From Acidobacteriota bacterium (GTDB taxonomy: Bacteria; Acidobacteriota; Terriglobia; UBA7540), in contig QHZK01000039.1 in assembly GCA_003224635.1 (NCBI GenBank), positions 1-25,630 of the forward strand: a DNA stretch of 25,630 bases, read 5' to 3'. The translations under genes were made by a program, and so were the position numbers. Position 1 is the stretch's first letter. Every line of letters begins with the position of its first letter. The notes under the pieces were generated by a model that was not told the origin of the DNA, did not search any database, and saw only the letters and a program-made list of their open reading frames with translations. Below are positions 14,609-22,202 of this stretch, piece after piece.

Positions 14609-15736
14609 ATGAACAACGGCACAAAACTCGGAAGAGTCTTCCAGGCTCTGACGCGGCCCAAGCGCCTGAAGCTGGTCATCTTCTTCGTGACCTCGGTGTG
14701 CAACGCCAAGTGCCGCACCTGCTTTTACTGGGAAGAATTGAACCAGCGCGGTGACTTGACGTGGGACGAAATCCAGACGCTCTCGCGCACCATGCCGCGC
14801 TTCACCGACTTGTGGCTCTCGGGCGGCGAGCCCATGCTCCGCAGGGAACTCACGGACATCGTTCATCTGTTCTACCTCGATAACGGCGTCCGCTGGGTCA
14901 ACCTGCCGACCAACGGTCTGCTCCCCGCGCGGACCGGGGAGTGGGTGGAACGAATTCTGGTCGAGAACCCGGCGCTCCGCCTCGACCTGAACGTGGCCAT
15001 GGACGGGCTTTACGAGATGCAGGACTCCATCCGCGCGGTTCCGGGCAACTTCGCGAAAACGCTTCAGACGCTCGAAGCCATGCAGCCCTGCCGCCGGAAT
15101 TATTCGAACCTGCGCGTCAACATCAATACCGTGATTTGCGCGGAGAATTTCGAGCATGTGCTCGAGATCGCCGATTTCGTCAAGGAGCATTGCGAGGTCG
15201 ACGGCCACTACTTCAACATCATCCGCGGCAACGCCCCGGACCCGGCGTTGAAGCAGGTTCCCACCGAGCGCCTGCCCGCGCTCTACAAGGACTTACAGAA
15301 CGTCTACCGCCACTACGCGCCGACCATTCTGAAGCGCCTCCACGGCATCGAGCGAGCCCTCGGCGAGGCCTGGTACCAGGGGACGCTCGCGCTCCACAAC
15401 AAAATCCAGCTCGAGAACATCGACTCGCCGCACCCGTGGCCCATGCCCTGCACCGCCGGCGAGACTTCGATCGTGATCGACTACAACGGAGACGTGCGCG
15501 CCTGCGAGCTGCGGGGCAAGCTCGCCAACCTGCGCGACTATGACTGCGACTTCCGCCGGTTCTGGGACGCGCAGACGCGCCGAGACGAGCTCGATTCCAT
15601 CGTCCGCGACCAGTGCTGGTGCACGCACGTCTGCTTCATCCACGACAGCCTGCGCCATTCGAAGAAAGCCCTGCTCTACGACGTCCCCGTGACCTACCTT
15701 GAATCAAGATTCGGGAGCGCGAGAAGTCACGAATAA
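14609..15736 (+). CDS. Radical SAM protein with cysteine-rich SPASM/Twitch-like C-terminal region
   Basis: 375 residues. The radical SAM [4Fe-4S] motif CNAKCRTC stands at C31, C35 and C38, followed by the GGEP motif (LSGGEPMLR, about residue 72) and a TIM-barrel core to about 240. The C-terminal region carries further cysteines: one in PMPCTAGE, one in VRACELRG and a cluster CWCTHVC near residue 333, with the IDYNGDVRACE segment typical of SPASM/Twitch auxiliary-cluster domains. Members act on peptides, sugars or cofactors; nothing here identifies the substrate. An MFS exporter gene follows 207 bases later. The last codons (SARSHE) run into a repeat-rich stretch. The RBS is weak. Confidence 0.87.
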   Translation: MNNGTKLGRVFQALTRPKRLKLVIFFVTSVCNAKCRTCFYWEELNQRGDLTWDEIQTLSRTMPRFTDLWLSGGEPMLRRELTDIVHLFYLDNGVRWVNLPTNGLLPARTGEWVERILVENPALRLDLNVAMDGLYEMQDSIRAVPGNFAKTLQTLEAMQPCRRNYSNLRVNINTVICAENFEHVLEIADFVKEHCEVDGHYFNIIRGNAPDPALKQVPTERLPALYKDLQNVYRHYAPTILKRLHGIERALGEAWYQGTLALHNKIQLENIDSPHPWPMPCTAGETSIVIDYNGDVRACELRGKLANLRDYDCDFRRFWDAQTRRDELDSIVRDQCWCTHVCFIHDSLRHSKKALLYDVPVTYLESRFGSARSHE

Positions 15737-15741
15737 GAGAA

Positions 15742-15769
15742 GTCAAGAGTCAGGAGTCAGAATCAGCGA
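15742..15769. repeat. GTCAGGA-type heptamer array
   Basis: Units GTCAAGA, GTCAGGA, GTCAGAA, TCAGCGA just after the radical SAM stop codon. GTCAGAAT at 15756-15763 is complementary to ATTCTGAC at 15815-15822, so a stem across 50 bases is possible. Confidence 0.8.
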
Positions 15770-15943
15770 GCACGCTTCTCGGCGGCAGTAACGACCTTTC
15801 GACATAAGTCCGGAATTCTGACACTATTAAATATTATAGAGGTCGCTTTTGGCGTCATTGGTCCTCCACGCGCAGATCTCGAATTCGGCTGCGCCCGTGC
15901 CACTCTCCCACATGATCGACAGGTAGTGCCAAGCCCTCTTTGT

Positions 15944-17299
15944 ATGGACGGAGAAAGCGCAATCATCCCCGTAACCGAAGCGGCAGCGACGCCGCGCGCG
16001 CCGATGCACGTCCGCTATCTGCGTCTGATCAGGACCAACGCCAATTTCCGCCGGTTGTGGCTCGCCCAACTGGTGAGCGAGATCGGCGACTGGTTCTACA
16101 GCCTGGCCATCTACGACCTGCTGCTCGAGACCACGCACAGCGGCAAGGCGGTAAGCTACGCGATCATCATTCAAACGCTGCCGTGGTTCTTCATGACGCC
16201 GCTGGCGGGGCACTTGGTGGACCGCTTCTCGCGCCGCCTCTTGATGATTCTGGCGGATATTGCCCGCGGTTTCGTCGTTCTGGGATTGCTCCGAGCGCTC
16301 TCGATCTCGGACGTCGGGCCGGTGTACGCCCTGCTCGGCCTCGAGGTGATCTTCTCCTCTTTCTTCGAGCCGGCCCGCAATGCGATTCTGCCCAATCTCG
16401 TTGCCGCCGAGGAGACACTTCCTGCCAACGCTCTTTCCTCGGCCACTTGGTCTTTCGCGCTGGCGTCGGGCGCGGCCCTGGGTGGCATCGTCACCGCGCT
16501 GCTGGGACGCCAAGTGGCTTTCGTAGTCAACTCGATTTCGTTTTTCGCTTCCGCGCTCCTGATTCAAGACATCAAAATCGTGGAGCCCCATCTTGAATGG
16601 CCGGCTGGAGCGCCGGCACCCGCATCGGCGAACAGGGTCCCAGGGGCGGGCGACGAACTCCGCGTGAACAGCTTGGGCGAAGGCCAGCAGTACCTCAGGC
16701 AGAACCCGCAGGTTCTTGTCTTGATCCTGGCCAAGACGGGACTGGGTCTCTTGAGCGGTGCCCTCCTGCTGCTGGCCATTTTCGGGGAGCGTGTTTTTCC
16801 CGTCGCCGGACACGGCGCTCTGGCCATGGGGCTGCTCTACTCGGCGCGTGGAGTCGGCGCAGGCATCGGCCCGCTGCTGGGCGATCGCTTCACCAAAGGA
16901 CGCGAGGCGCGAATGTGGAAGGTCATCAGCGCCGGGTTCTTTGTCATTGGTGTTTCTTACGTGGCTTTGAGCCGCGCGCCCAATATCGTGCTTGCGGCGC
17001 TGTGTGTCCTGTGCGCGCACGCGGGCGGCAGCAACGTCTGGGTCATGTCGACCACGCTCTTGCAGCTCAACGTGCCCGACCGGTTTCGCGGCCGCGTCTT
17101 TGCCGTCGACATCGGCTTGCTGATGCTCATGGTCTCGGCCTCGAACTACGTGATTGGCGTGGGACTCGACACCTGGAAATTCACCGCGCGCCAGCTCGCC
17201 GCCGCCTTGGGATGCACGTTGATGGTGCCGGGGCTGCTGTGGTTGCCAGCGCAGGCGAGGTGGGGCCGGCCAAATCAGAAATCAGAAACTAGAAATTAG
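15944..17299 (+). CDS. MFS exporter (MFS_3 / EntS-like)
   Basis: About 451 residues, inner membrane, about 12 hydrophobic helices. It begins with RLIRTNANFRRLWLAQLVSEIGDWFY, the hallmark of MFS_3-type exporters of siderophores, macrolides or other small molecules, followed by GHLVDRFSRRLLMI (loop 2-3 motif) and FEPARNAILPNLV. The start is uncertain: ATG 15944, ATG 16004 and GTG 15926 are in frame, none with a good RBS. An AT-rich stretch at 15822-15842 may contain its promoter. The last residues (NQKSETRN) are encoded by a heptamer array, so the natural C-terminus has probably been extended or replaced by repeat sequence. Its neighbour is the radical SAM gene; co-function in making and exporting a product is inference. 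Confidence 0.88.
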   Translation: MDGESAIIPVTEAAATPRAPMHVRYLRLIRTNANFRRLWLAQLVSEIGDWFYSLAIYDLLLETTHSGKAVSYAIIIQTLPWFFMTPLAGHLVDRFSRRLLMILADIARGFVVLGLLRALSISDVGPVYALLGLEVIFSSFFEPARNAILPNLVAAEETLPANALSSATWSFALASGAALGGIVTALLGRQVAFVVNSISFFASALLIQDIKIVEPHLEWPAGAPAPASANRVPGAGDELRVNSLGEGQQYLRQNPQVLVLILAKTGLGLLSGALLLLAIFGERVFPVAGHGALAMGLLYSARGVGAGIGPLLGDRFTKGREARMWKVISAGFFVIGVSYVALSRAPNIVLAALCVLCAHAGGSNVWVMSTTLLQLNVPDRFRGRVFAVDIGLLMLMVSASNYVIGVGLDTWKFTARQLAAALGCTLMVPGLLWLPAQARWGRPNQKSETRN

Positions 17300-17336
17300 A
17301 ACGAACACCGCCCAAGATACTTTCTGCTTTCTGATT
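17272..17336. repeat. Heptamer arrays forming an inverted repeat across the MFS stop codon
   Basis: AAATCAG, AAATCAG, AAACTAG, AAATTAG (17272-17299) provide the final codons and stop of the MFS gene; TTTCTGC, TTTCTGA lie at 17321-17334. Positions 17273-17288 and 17321-17336 pair with one mismatch in 16. It could act as a hairpin at the transcript end between convergent genes. Confidence 0.85.
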
Positions 17337-17424
17337 CCGTGGCTCTTCCCGCGAGCCAAATGCCCACTGACCGTGGACCCACTCTCATCGCCTCGCGTCC
17401 CCGTCCCCCCGGTTCCCGGTGTCT

Positions 17425-18351
17425 TTATCTTTGATCCTTAAACCACGCGGCCGTGCGCTTGACTCCTTCACCGAAGCCAAGCTTGGGTTGCCAATCGAGT
17501 TGCCGGCGGGCCTTATCCGCATTCAGGTAGATGTGCTCGACTTCGCCCGGCCTTCTGGGAGCGTAACGGGGCTCGAAGGGCGGAATGCCCAGCGCCGTCC
17601 GGACCGCGTCGAACACTTCATAGTCGGTGGTTGGCACGCCGGTCGCAATGTTGAAGATCTCTCCGCCCCCGAATTTCAGGGCCTGGACGCTGGCTCGCGC
17701 GACGTCAGAAACTTCCACGTAATCGCGCGTCTTCTTGCCGTCTCCATAAATGGTCGGCGTGACACCGGCCAGCATTTGCTCGCAGAAGATGGCAACCACG
17801 CCGGCCTCACCCTTTGAACTCTGCCGGGGGCCGTAGACGTTGCCGTAACGCAGGACAACGTAGTTGAGCCCGTGGAGCGCGCGGTAAACGAAAAGATAAT
17901 GCTCGACCGTGTGTTTGCTGACGCCGTAAGGCGCCAGCGGCCGGACCGGCGTGTCTTCATCCGCGGGCAAGACAGCCGGCTCGCCGTAGATCGCGCCCCC
18001 GGTGGAGGCGTAAACCAGGCGCTCGACTCCGTGCTTGACTGCCAGGTCGAGCAGTTGAAGCGAGGCCAGGATGTTGGTCGCGGCGTCGGACGCCGGGTCG
18101 CTCACCGACTTGCGCACGTCGATCTGGGCGGCGTGGTGGTTGACGAGGTCAGGCTTCTCCTCTGCGAAGACCGTCTGCATCGCCGACGGGTCGCGCATGT
18201 CCGCCTGGCGGAACCTCGCCTTCGCCGGGATATTCTCAGGCGCGCCGCGCGAGAGGTCGTCGACCACGACCACGTCCAGGCCTTCTGCCAGGTACGCGTC
18301 AGCCACGTGCGAGCCGATAAAACCAGCTCCACCTGTGACCAGTACTTTCAT
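17425..18351 (-). CDS. NAD-dependent epimerase/dehydratase (UDP-glucose 4-epimerase-like)
   Basis: Cytosolic short-chain dehydrogenase/reductase of the extended type, 308 residues; probably interconverts nucleotide sugars for polysaccharide or glycan synthesis. The Rossmann motif GGAGFIGS is at residues 7-14 (G7, G10, G13), DDLSRG follows strand 2 (31-36), the catalytic triad residues are at S116/T117 (ASTGG), Y142 and K146 (PYGVSK), and NVYGPRQ, DYVEVSDVA and FNIATG are the usual substrate-side motifs. The family includes GalE, UDP-glucuronate epimerases and related enzymes; substrate cannot be fixed, and galE is a plausible but unproven name. Start ATG at 18351; RBS weak. It lies downstream of the SBBP gene across a double hairpin element. 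Confidence 0.9.
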   Translation of the reverse strand: MKVLVTGGAGFIGSHVADAYLAEGLDVVVVDDLSRGAPENIPAKARFRQADMRDPSAMQTVFAEEKPDLVNHHAAQIDVRKSVSDPASDAATNILASLQLLDLAVKHGVERLVYASTGGAIYGEPAVLPADEDTPVRPLAPYGVSKHTVEHYLFVYRALHGLNYVVLRYGNVYGPRQSSKGEAGVVAIFCEQMLAGVTPTIYGDGKKTRDYVEVSDVARASVQALKFGGGEIFNIATGVPTTDYEVFDAVRTALGIPPFEPRYAPRRPGEVEHIYLNADKARRQLDWQPKLGFGEGVKRTAAWFKDQR

Positions 18352-18406
18352 GCCGACAAGTCTACAGGAAGTAGTGCGGTGAGAGAATAGTTTAGTTGGC
18401 AACAAG

Positions 18407-18477
18407 GGTAGCGCAGACGTTTACGTCCGCGGCTTGGGGGGACCGAAAAACCGCAGGGCCTGAGGGCCTGCGCTACC
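18407..18477. repeat. Paired GTAGCGCAG-family palindrome
   Basis: The outer arms GGTAGCGCAG (18407-18416) and CTGCGCTACC (18468-18477) are exact complements. Inside are the hairpins GACGT/ACGTC (18416-18427) and GCAGG/CCTGC (about 18453-18471). Two opposed copies of the family therefore make one long palindrome. Confidence 0.85.
18444..18472 (-). terminator. Possible intrinsic terminator of the SBBP gene, within a repeat
   Basis: On the minus strand the hairpin GCAGGCC-CTCA-GGCCCTGC is followed by GGTTTTTCGG. It lies about 28 bases past the SBBP stop codon. The repeat may have been adopted as a terminator. Confidence 0.45.
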
Positions 18478-18499
18478 TCTTGCCACTTCAGCGGCCGGG

Positions 18500-20824
18500 T
18501 TAGGGCCCGACTGCGCCGATCTTGGTCACAAAAACATCGGAGTCGGGTTCGCCGCCGTGACCGGTCTGAATGGGATTAACCGCGGGGAAGTCGCCGGAAA
18601 AGGTGAACCCCGTCACATAGGCGCTGCCAGAGGAATCCACGGCGATGCCCGTAACCATGTCTTCGTCGCTGCCGCCAAAGGAGATGGAGTAAAGGAGGCC
18701 GCTGCCTGCGGCATTCAGCTCCGCCACACCAACGTGGCCTTCGCTGGGGTCACCAATCCCCGTGACGTAAGCGTTGCCGGAAGGGTGCACAGCAATGCCA
18801 CGCCCCCCGAAGCCCAGGTAGGTCGAGTAAACAAAGGCGCTGCCCGCACGGTTCAATTTCGTCACGAAGGCGCTGCCAAAGGCGCTGACGCCGGGTTGGA
18901 TCGGATTGACCGTCGGGAAGTCGGCAGAATCGGTGAACCCCGTCACGTAGGCGCTGCCGGACGCGCCGACGGCGATGCCCTGGCTTACATCCTGACCGCT
19001 TCCACCGAGGTAAGTGGAGTAAACCAGGGCGTTGCCGGGGGCATTCAATTTCGCCACAAAGGCGGTGACGGTGCCGCCACTGGCAGGCTGGATTGGATTG
19101 ACGGTAGGAAAGTCGGTCGATTCGGTCCACCCCGTCACATAGGCGCTGCCTTGGCGGTCTACGGCGATTCCCGTGGCGAGGTCGAAGAGCCTGCCGCCCA
19201 GATAGGTGGAGTAGACCAGCGCTGAGCCGTCGTGATTGACTTTGGTCACGAAGGCGTCATAGCACCCTCCCATAACCCCTTGTAGGGAATTGGCCGTGGG
19301 GAAGTCGGTCGAACACGTATACCCGGTCACATAGGCGTTGCCTCGGTGATCGACTGCGATGCTGGAGCCCACGTCCTCGTAGCTGCCGCCGAGATAGGTG
19401 GAGTAAACCAGGGCATTGCCAGGGGGATTCAATTTCGTCACAAACGCATCGGTGCCTCCGCCGAGCGTGCTCTGAAACGCCCCCGAGGTCGTAGGGAAAT
19501 CGACCGAACCGGCAACCCCCGTCACGTAAGCACTGCCGTGGCGGTCCACCGCGATGCCGAGGCCGTAGTCAGCGAAGCTGCCACCAAGGTAGGTGGAATA
19601 GACCAGAGCACTGCCTGCGGCATTCAACTTCGTCACAAGCGCGGAGTCGTTTCCGTTTCTGGCGGCCTGCAAGGGTCTAACCAAGGGGAAATCGAGCGAT
19701 GAGGCCCTTCCGGTTACATAGGCGCTGCCGGAGGAGTCCACGGCAATGCCGTTGGCCCCATCGAAACCTACTCCACCCAGGTAGGTGGAGTAAACCATCA
19801 CCGGGTCGATAATCAGCGGCTTGGTGGCATCGTAGGCCGCCACCTCAAAGGCGACCCGGTTGTCGGCGGTCAGGACGTAGCGACCGTCCAGCAATTTTCG
19901 ATTTTGGATTTTGGATTTTGGATGGGCCGCCGTATCTTGGGCTTGAAAGCTGATGGGTGATAACTGACGGCTGACAACTGACGACTGCTCTTGATACACC
20001 ACCGGCTTATGGAAACGGACCTCGCCGCCATCGGTTTCGATCACGAGATCGCCGCTAGTTTCCACAGCAAGTTTCGGATTTCGATTTTCGAGTTTCGAAC
20101 TTTGAGTTTCGATTTCGAGCGCAATGGCTTTCGGATCGGCCCCGGGCGCGACCACGAAATCGTATTCCAGTTGCCGCTGGTTGCCGTAGTAAACCAGGTC
20201 TACGCCAGGATACACGCCCTCATACTTTACCTTGGCGTAGGTCCTAACGTCGGTCTGCCACTTTGCGGGATCGCTGCCGATGAAGTAGTTCGACTTGCCG
20301 GGCAGTTCGTCGAGTCCCGTCACGCGCGGCGAGCGATTCGCGCTCACGAGCTTCATGCGCAGAACGGCCGGGTTTCGGGATTCGGGATTCGGGTTTCGGA
20401 GTAGCGTAGAGTTGTCGTCTAACTCTGCGGCGCGTGACCTAGAAAAGCCAAAAGCCGCAGACCTGGAAAGCAGGTTTGCGCTACCCGGCTCTGGTCTCGG
20501 CTTTCGACTTTCAACTTTCGACTTTCGACTGGTGTCGAGCGCCAGCACCGCCTCGTCCCCGGTGAGGAGTAAGGTGTACCCGCTCCCGCTGGAGAGGAAC
20601 TTCACCCGCCGGTCGGTCTGACCCTGATTGGCCTCAAAGCTCAGGGGTAATTTGCCGTAAGCTTCCACCAGCAGCGCTGGGCTGGCCGCATCCAACGGCG
20701 CCTGCTTGGTCAGATTTGGAGCCGCCCCAGCCATGGTCCGCGTCGAGGGCTTCGACGCAAACGCTGCAACTGACATTAAGGCGAGAACTACGACCACTGT
20801 TGTTCGACACCTGCTCCCCTTCAT
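18500..20824 (-). CDS. Secreted SBBP-repeat beta-propeller protein with repeat-invaded N-terminal domain
   Basis: 774 residues, Sec signal peptide to about residue 24 (VAAFA|SK), start supported by GGAGG six bases before ATG 20824. Residues 55-340 form the domain that normally precedes SBBP repeats (LPLSFEANQGQT, SGSGYTLLLTGDEAV, LDELPGKSNYFIGSDPAKWQTDV, YPGVDLVYYGNQRQLEYDF). Residues about 345-774 hold seven SBBP repeats (VYSTYLGG, GIAVD, GSAYVTG, DFP, FVTKLN), predicted to form a beta-propeller; the sixth is shortened. The N-terminal domain is interrupted at about residues 98-109, 112-129, 142-152, 237-254, 279-296 and 301-310 by heptamer arrays and hairpin elements that stay in frame and add polar Ser/Arg/Lys/Asn/Pro stretches. 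Function in the family is unknown; likely surface or secreted adhesion. Confidence 0.88.
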   Translation of the reverse strand: MKGSRCRTTVVVVLALMSVAAFASKPSTRTMAGAAPNLTKQAPLDAASPALLVEAYGKLPLSFEANQGQTDRRVKFLSSGSGYTLLLTGDEAVLALDTSRKSKVESRKPRPEPGSANLLSRSAAFGFSRSRAAELDDNSTLLRNPNPESRNPAVLRMKLVSANRSPRVTGLDELPGKSNYFIGSDPAKWQTDVRTYAKVKYEGVYPGVDLVYYGNQRQLEYDFVVAPGADPKAIALEIETQSSKLENRNPKLAVETSGDLVIETDGGEVRFHKPVVYQEQSSVVSRQLSPISFQAQDTAAHPKSKIQNRKLLDGRYVLTADNRVAFEVAAYDATKPLIIDPVMVYSTYLGGVGFDGANGIAVDSSGSAYVTGRASSLDFPLVRPLQAARNGNDSALVTKLNAAGSALVYSTYLGGSFADYGLGIAVDRHGSAYVTGVAGSVDFPTTSGAFQSTLGGGTDAFVTKLNPPGNALVYSTYLGGSYEDVGSSIAVDHRGNAYVTGYTCSTDFPTANSLQGVMGGCYDAFVTKVNHDGSALVYSTYLGGRLFDLATGIAVDRQGSAYVTGWTESTDFPTVNPIQPASGGTVTAFVAKLNAPGNALVYSTYLGGSGQDVSQGIAVGASGSAYVTGFTDSADFPTVNPIQPGVSAFGSAFVTKLNRAGSAFVYSTYLGFGGRGIAVHPSGNAYVTGIGDPSEGHVGVAELNAAGSGLLYSISFGGSDEDMVTGIAVDSSGSAYVTGFTFSGDFPAVNPIQTGHGGEPDSDVFVTKIGAVGP
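19893..19924. repeat. GATTTTG heptamer array inside the SBBP gene
   Basis: Three exact GATTTTG units with flanking near-units. Translated on the minus strand as HPKSKIQNRK, residues about 301-310. Confidence 0.92.
19944..19987. repeat. TGACAAC-type heptamer array inside the SBBP gene
   Basis: Six units: TGAAAGC, TGATGGG, TGATAAC, TGACGGC, TGACAAC, TGACGAC. Translated as SSVVSRQLSPISFQ. Confidence 0.9.
20072..20117. repeat. TTTCGAN heptamer array inside the SBBP gene
   Basis: Units TTTCGGA, TTTCGAT, TTTCGAG, TTTCGAA, CTTTGAG, TTTCGAT and a partial. Translated as IETQSSKLENRNPK. Confidence 0.92.
20371..20400. repeat. GGATTCG heptamer array inside the SBBP gene
   Basis: Units GGTTTCG, GGATTCG, GGATTCG, GGTTTCG. 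Translated as LRNPNPESRNPA. Confidence 0.92.
20403..20486. repeat. Two GTAGCGCAG-family hairpins inside the SBBP gene
   Basis: Hairpin 1: AGAGTT (20408-20413) with AACTCT (20421-20426), edges TAGCG and CTGCGG. Hairpin 2: CGCAGACCTG (20456-20465) with CAGGTTTGCG (20471-20480), followed by CTACCC. Both are read as protein (about residues 112-141). Confidence 0.8.
20501..20530. repeat. CTTTCGA heptamer array inside the SBBP gene
   Basis: Units CTTTCGA, CTTTCAA, CTTTCGA, CTTTCGA. Translated as TSRKSKVESRK. Confidence 0.92.
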
Positions 20825-20990
20825 GGAATACCTCCGCTCGGCTGCCTTACCCCTGCGGGCAAGGTTCGACACTCTCAGCGCCTCACGCTGGCCTCAGTCG
20901 GCACGGCGCGCTTGAAGACACAACCCCACCCCTTAACCCGCAGGCGTTCAGCCCCCCCAAAGAGAGCTAGCGGACCAGGTTAGCTCCAGC

Positions 20991-21043
20991 TAATACCTAT
21001 ACTGACGATTAGGCAATGGCCCGAAGGTGCCGGTGCCGAGTCA
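20991..21043. repeat. Spaced direct repeat, copy 1
   Basis: TAATACCTAT, a 12-base variable spacer, then a 25-base block GCAATGG...GGTGCCGGTGCC (21013-21037) and CGAGTCA (21037-21043). The second copy is at 22135-22193. It lies about 45 bases past the stop of the BamE-like gene on the minus strand. A perfect dyad TTAGCT-CC-AGCTAA (20980-20993) abuts it. Confidence 0.85.
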
Positions 21044-21083
21044 CATATTCTCGTTCAGTGTTAACGGTGCGGTTGGAGGGTGC

Positions 21084-21839
21084 TCAAAAGGCCTGGATCT
21101 TATTGAGCTTGCCGTTCGAAAAGGTCAGCACCCAGCGATGGCCTTCTCGGAGGTAATACCAAGTCTCGGAGAAGTCGCCGCCGTCACTGCCGTTCACCTT
21201 CTTCTGCTCCGCTTCCCCAAAGGCCATCAGGACCATCTGGTAGGACATGCCTTCCTTGACCATTTTCGAGGCAATGGCCCCCTTAAACTCTTCGGGAAAA
21301 TCCTTGGCCACGATCCGATTTTGAATCTCGCTTACGTCGACGATTCGCGCCATGACCTTGAGAAAATTCTGGGGATCGATGTCGCCGTCGCTGATCTCCC
21401 TCTCGAATCGGAAGTTGACGCGCGAGCCGCCCGCTCGCTTGTAACCGGGAGTGATTTTCGCGGCGTGCTTGCTGCCTCGACGGCCCTCCCCGCCGCCGCC
21501 CAGGTGAAGTTCCACCCGGTCCTTGTCCACCCTCACGTCAGTGACGGTTTCCCATTCATTGGCGTCCACACCCACACCCCTGGACTTCAGCCACTTGCTC
21601 AACGCGCCCAGGTCAACGCCGCGCTCATCAAGGCGCTTGTTGCCGGCAGGTCTCAGGTAGACGCTCAGCCCTTCCTTGGTCGCGGGCAACTGGATCAAGG
21701 CCTTCACTTCCTTGCCCAGCAGCAGCTTGTCGAGCGCCTGCTTGGCCGCCGGCGAGGTATTCCCTCGAAGGTAGCCAGGAAATATAGAGACCAGAAGGAG
21801 CGTCAGCGGTCCGGTCAGCCACACAGTTCTGATTTTCAT
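21084..21839 (-). CDS. Secreted or membrane-anchored protein with BamE/SmpA-like C-terminal part
   Basis: 251 residues. An N-terminal hydrophobic segment (about 8-25) acts as a signal peptide or anchor; I see no lipobox. Residues 30-175 are unfamiliar, with a Gly/Arg-rich loop (GGGGEGRRGSKH, about 115-126). The last 60 residues (GMSYQMVLMAFGEAEQK, ETWYYLREG, VLTFSNGKLNKI) match the SmpA/OmlA/BamE pattern of a helix followed by three strands, a fold found in outer-membrane assembly and inhibitor-type proteins. Start ATG 21839 directly follows GGGGAAGG; an in-frame ATG ten codons upstream (21869) has a poorer RBS. It is flanked by two copies of a direct repeat. Function unknown. Confidence 0.75.
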   Translation of the reverse strand: MKIRTVWLTGPLTLLLVSIFPGYLRGNTSPAAKQALDKLLLGKEVKALIQLPATKEGLSVYLRPAGNKRLDERGVDLGALSKWLKSRGVGVDANEWETVTDVRVDKDRVELHLGGGGEGRRGSKHAAKITPGYKRAGGSRVNFRFEREISDGDIDPQNFLKVMARIVDVSEIQNRIVAKDFPEEFKGAIASKMVKEGMSYQMVLMAFGEAEQKKVNGSDGGDFSETWYYLREGHRWVLTFSNGKLNKIQAF

Positions 21840-22034
21840 CCTTCCCCTTTTCCGACCTCGATCTTTCAAAACTCATTCTCCGCGACCCCAGCCACGGGCA
21901 AAAACCGCGGTTCTCGCGTGATAGGACTTCAGCGTCATGGGACACTGCTCCCTTAAACCGCGTGACCCGTGATGGCAAGCTACACGTCTAGGCGTACTGA
22001 GCGACGCAAGTTGCGCCGCATTCAGCCTGTAGCG

Positions 22035-22083
22035 TGTAGCGGCGGTCTGTGACCGCCGGTCGGCGCTCATAGAGGCCGCTACA
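22035..22083. repeat. TGTAGCGGC composite palindrome
   Basis: The outer arms TGTAGCGGC (22035-22043) and GCCGCTACA (22075-22083) are exact; an inner hairpin CGGCGGTC/GACCGCCG also forms. The TGTAGC edge recalls the hairpin at 6000-6022. Confidence 0.8.
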
Positions 22084-22134
22084 ACTTACGCCGCTCTGTA
22101 TAGAAGCCAAACTGCGCCTGCTTAATCTCTTGTA

Positions 22135-22199
22135 TAACACCTATCCCACCATCGGAGCAATGGTCCAAAGGTGCCGGTGCCACTATCGAGTCAGACTCG
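22135..22199. repeat. Spaced direct repeat, copy 2, with terminal palindrome
   Basis: TAACACCTAT (22135-22144), 12 variable bases, then a 25-base block (22157-22181) that matches copy 1 at 23 of 25 positions, and CGAGTCA inside the palindrome CGAGTC-A-GACTCG (22187-22199). The palindrome could act in glmS transcript ending. Confidence 0.85.
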
Positions 22200-22202
22200 C
22201 TC

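Larger units (their letters stand above)
21840..22202. other. Intergenic region of 363 bp between BamE-like gene and glmS
   Basis: No gene is supported. It contains an AACCGCGGTT palindrome (21903-21912), a TGTAGCGGC/GCCGCTACA palindrome (22035-22083), and copy 2 of the spaced direct repeat with a CGAGTC-A-GACTCG palindrome (22187-22199) three bases after the glmS stop codon. Confidence 0.6.

Noticed and set aside
15827..17020. Minus-strand frame of 397 codons opposite the MFS exporter
   Set aside because: Charged, low-complexity and antisense to a clear 12-helix transporter; no motif.
19893..20530. Array cluster as CRISPR
   Set aside because: Units are seven bases with no spacers, and no cas gene is present; these are short tandem repeats.
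18500..20824. SBBP gene as a pseudogene because of inserted repeats
   Set aside because: The frame is continuous from a good RBS to the stop and conserved blocks remain in order, so it appears intact.
20825..21083. tRNA or other structured RNA gene in the gap before the SBBP gene
   Set aside because: No cloverleaf or CCA-type end can be formed; only a short dyad and a direct-repeat copy are seen.
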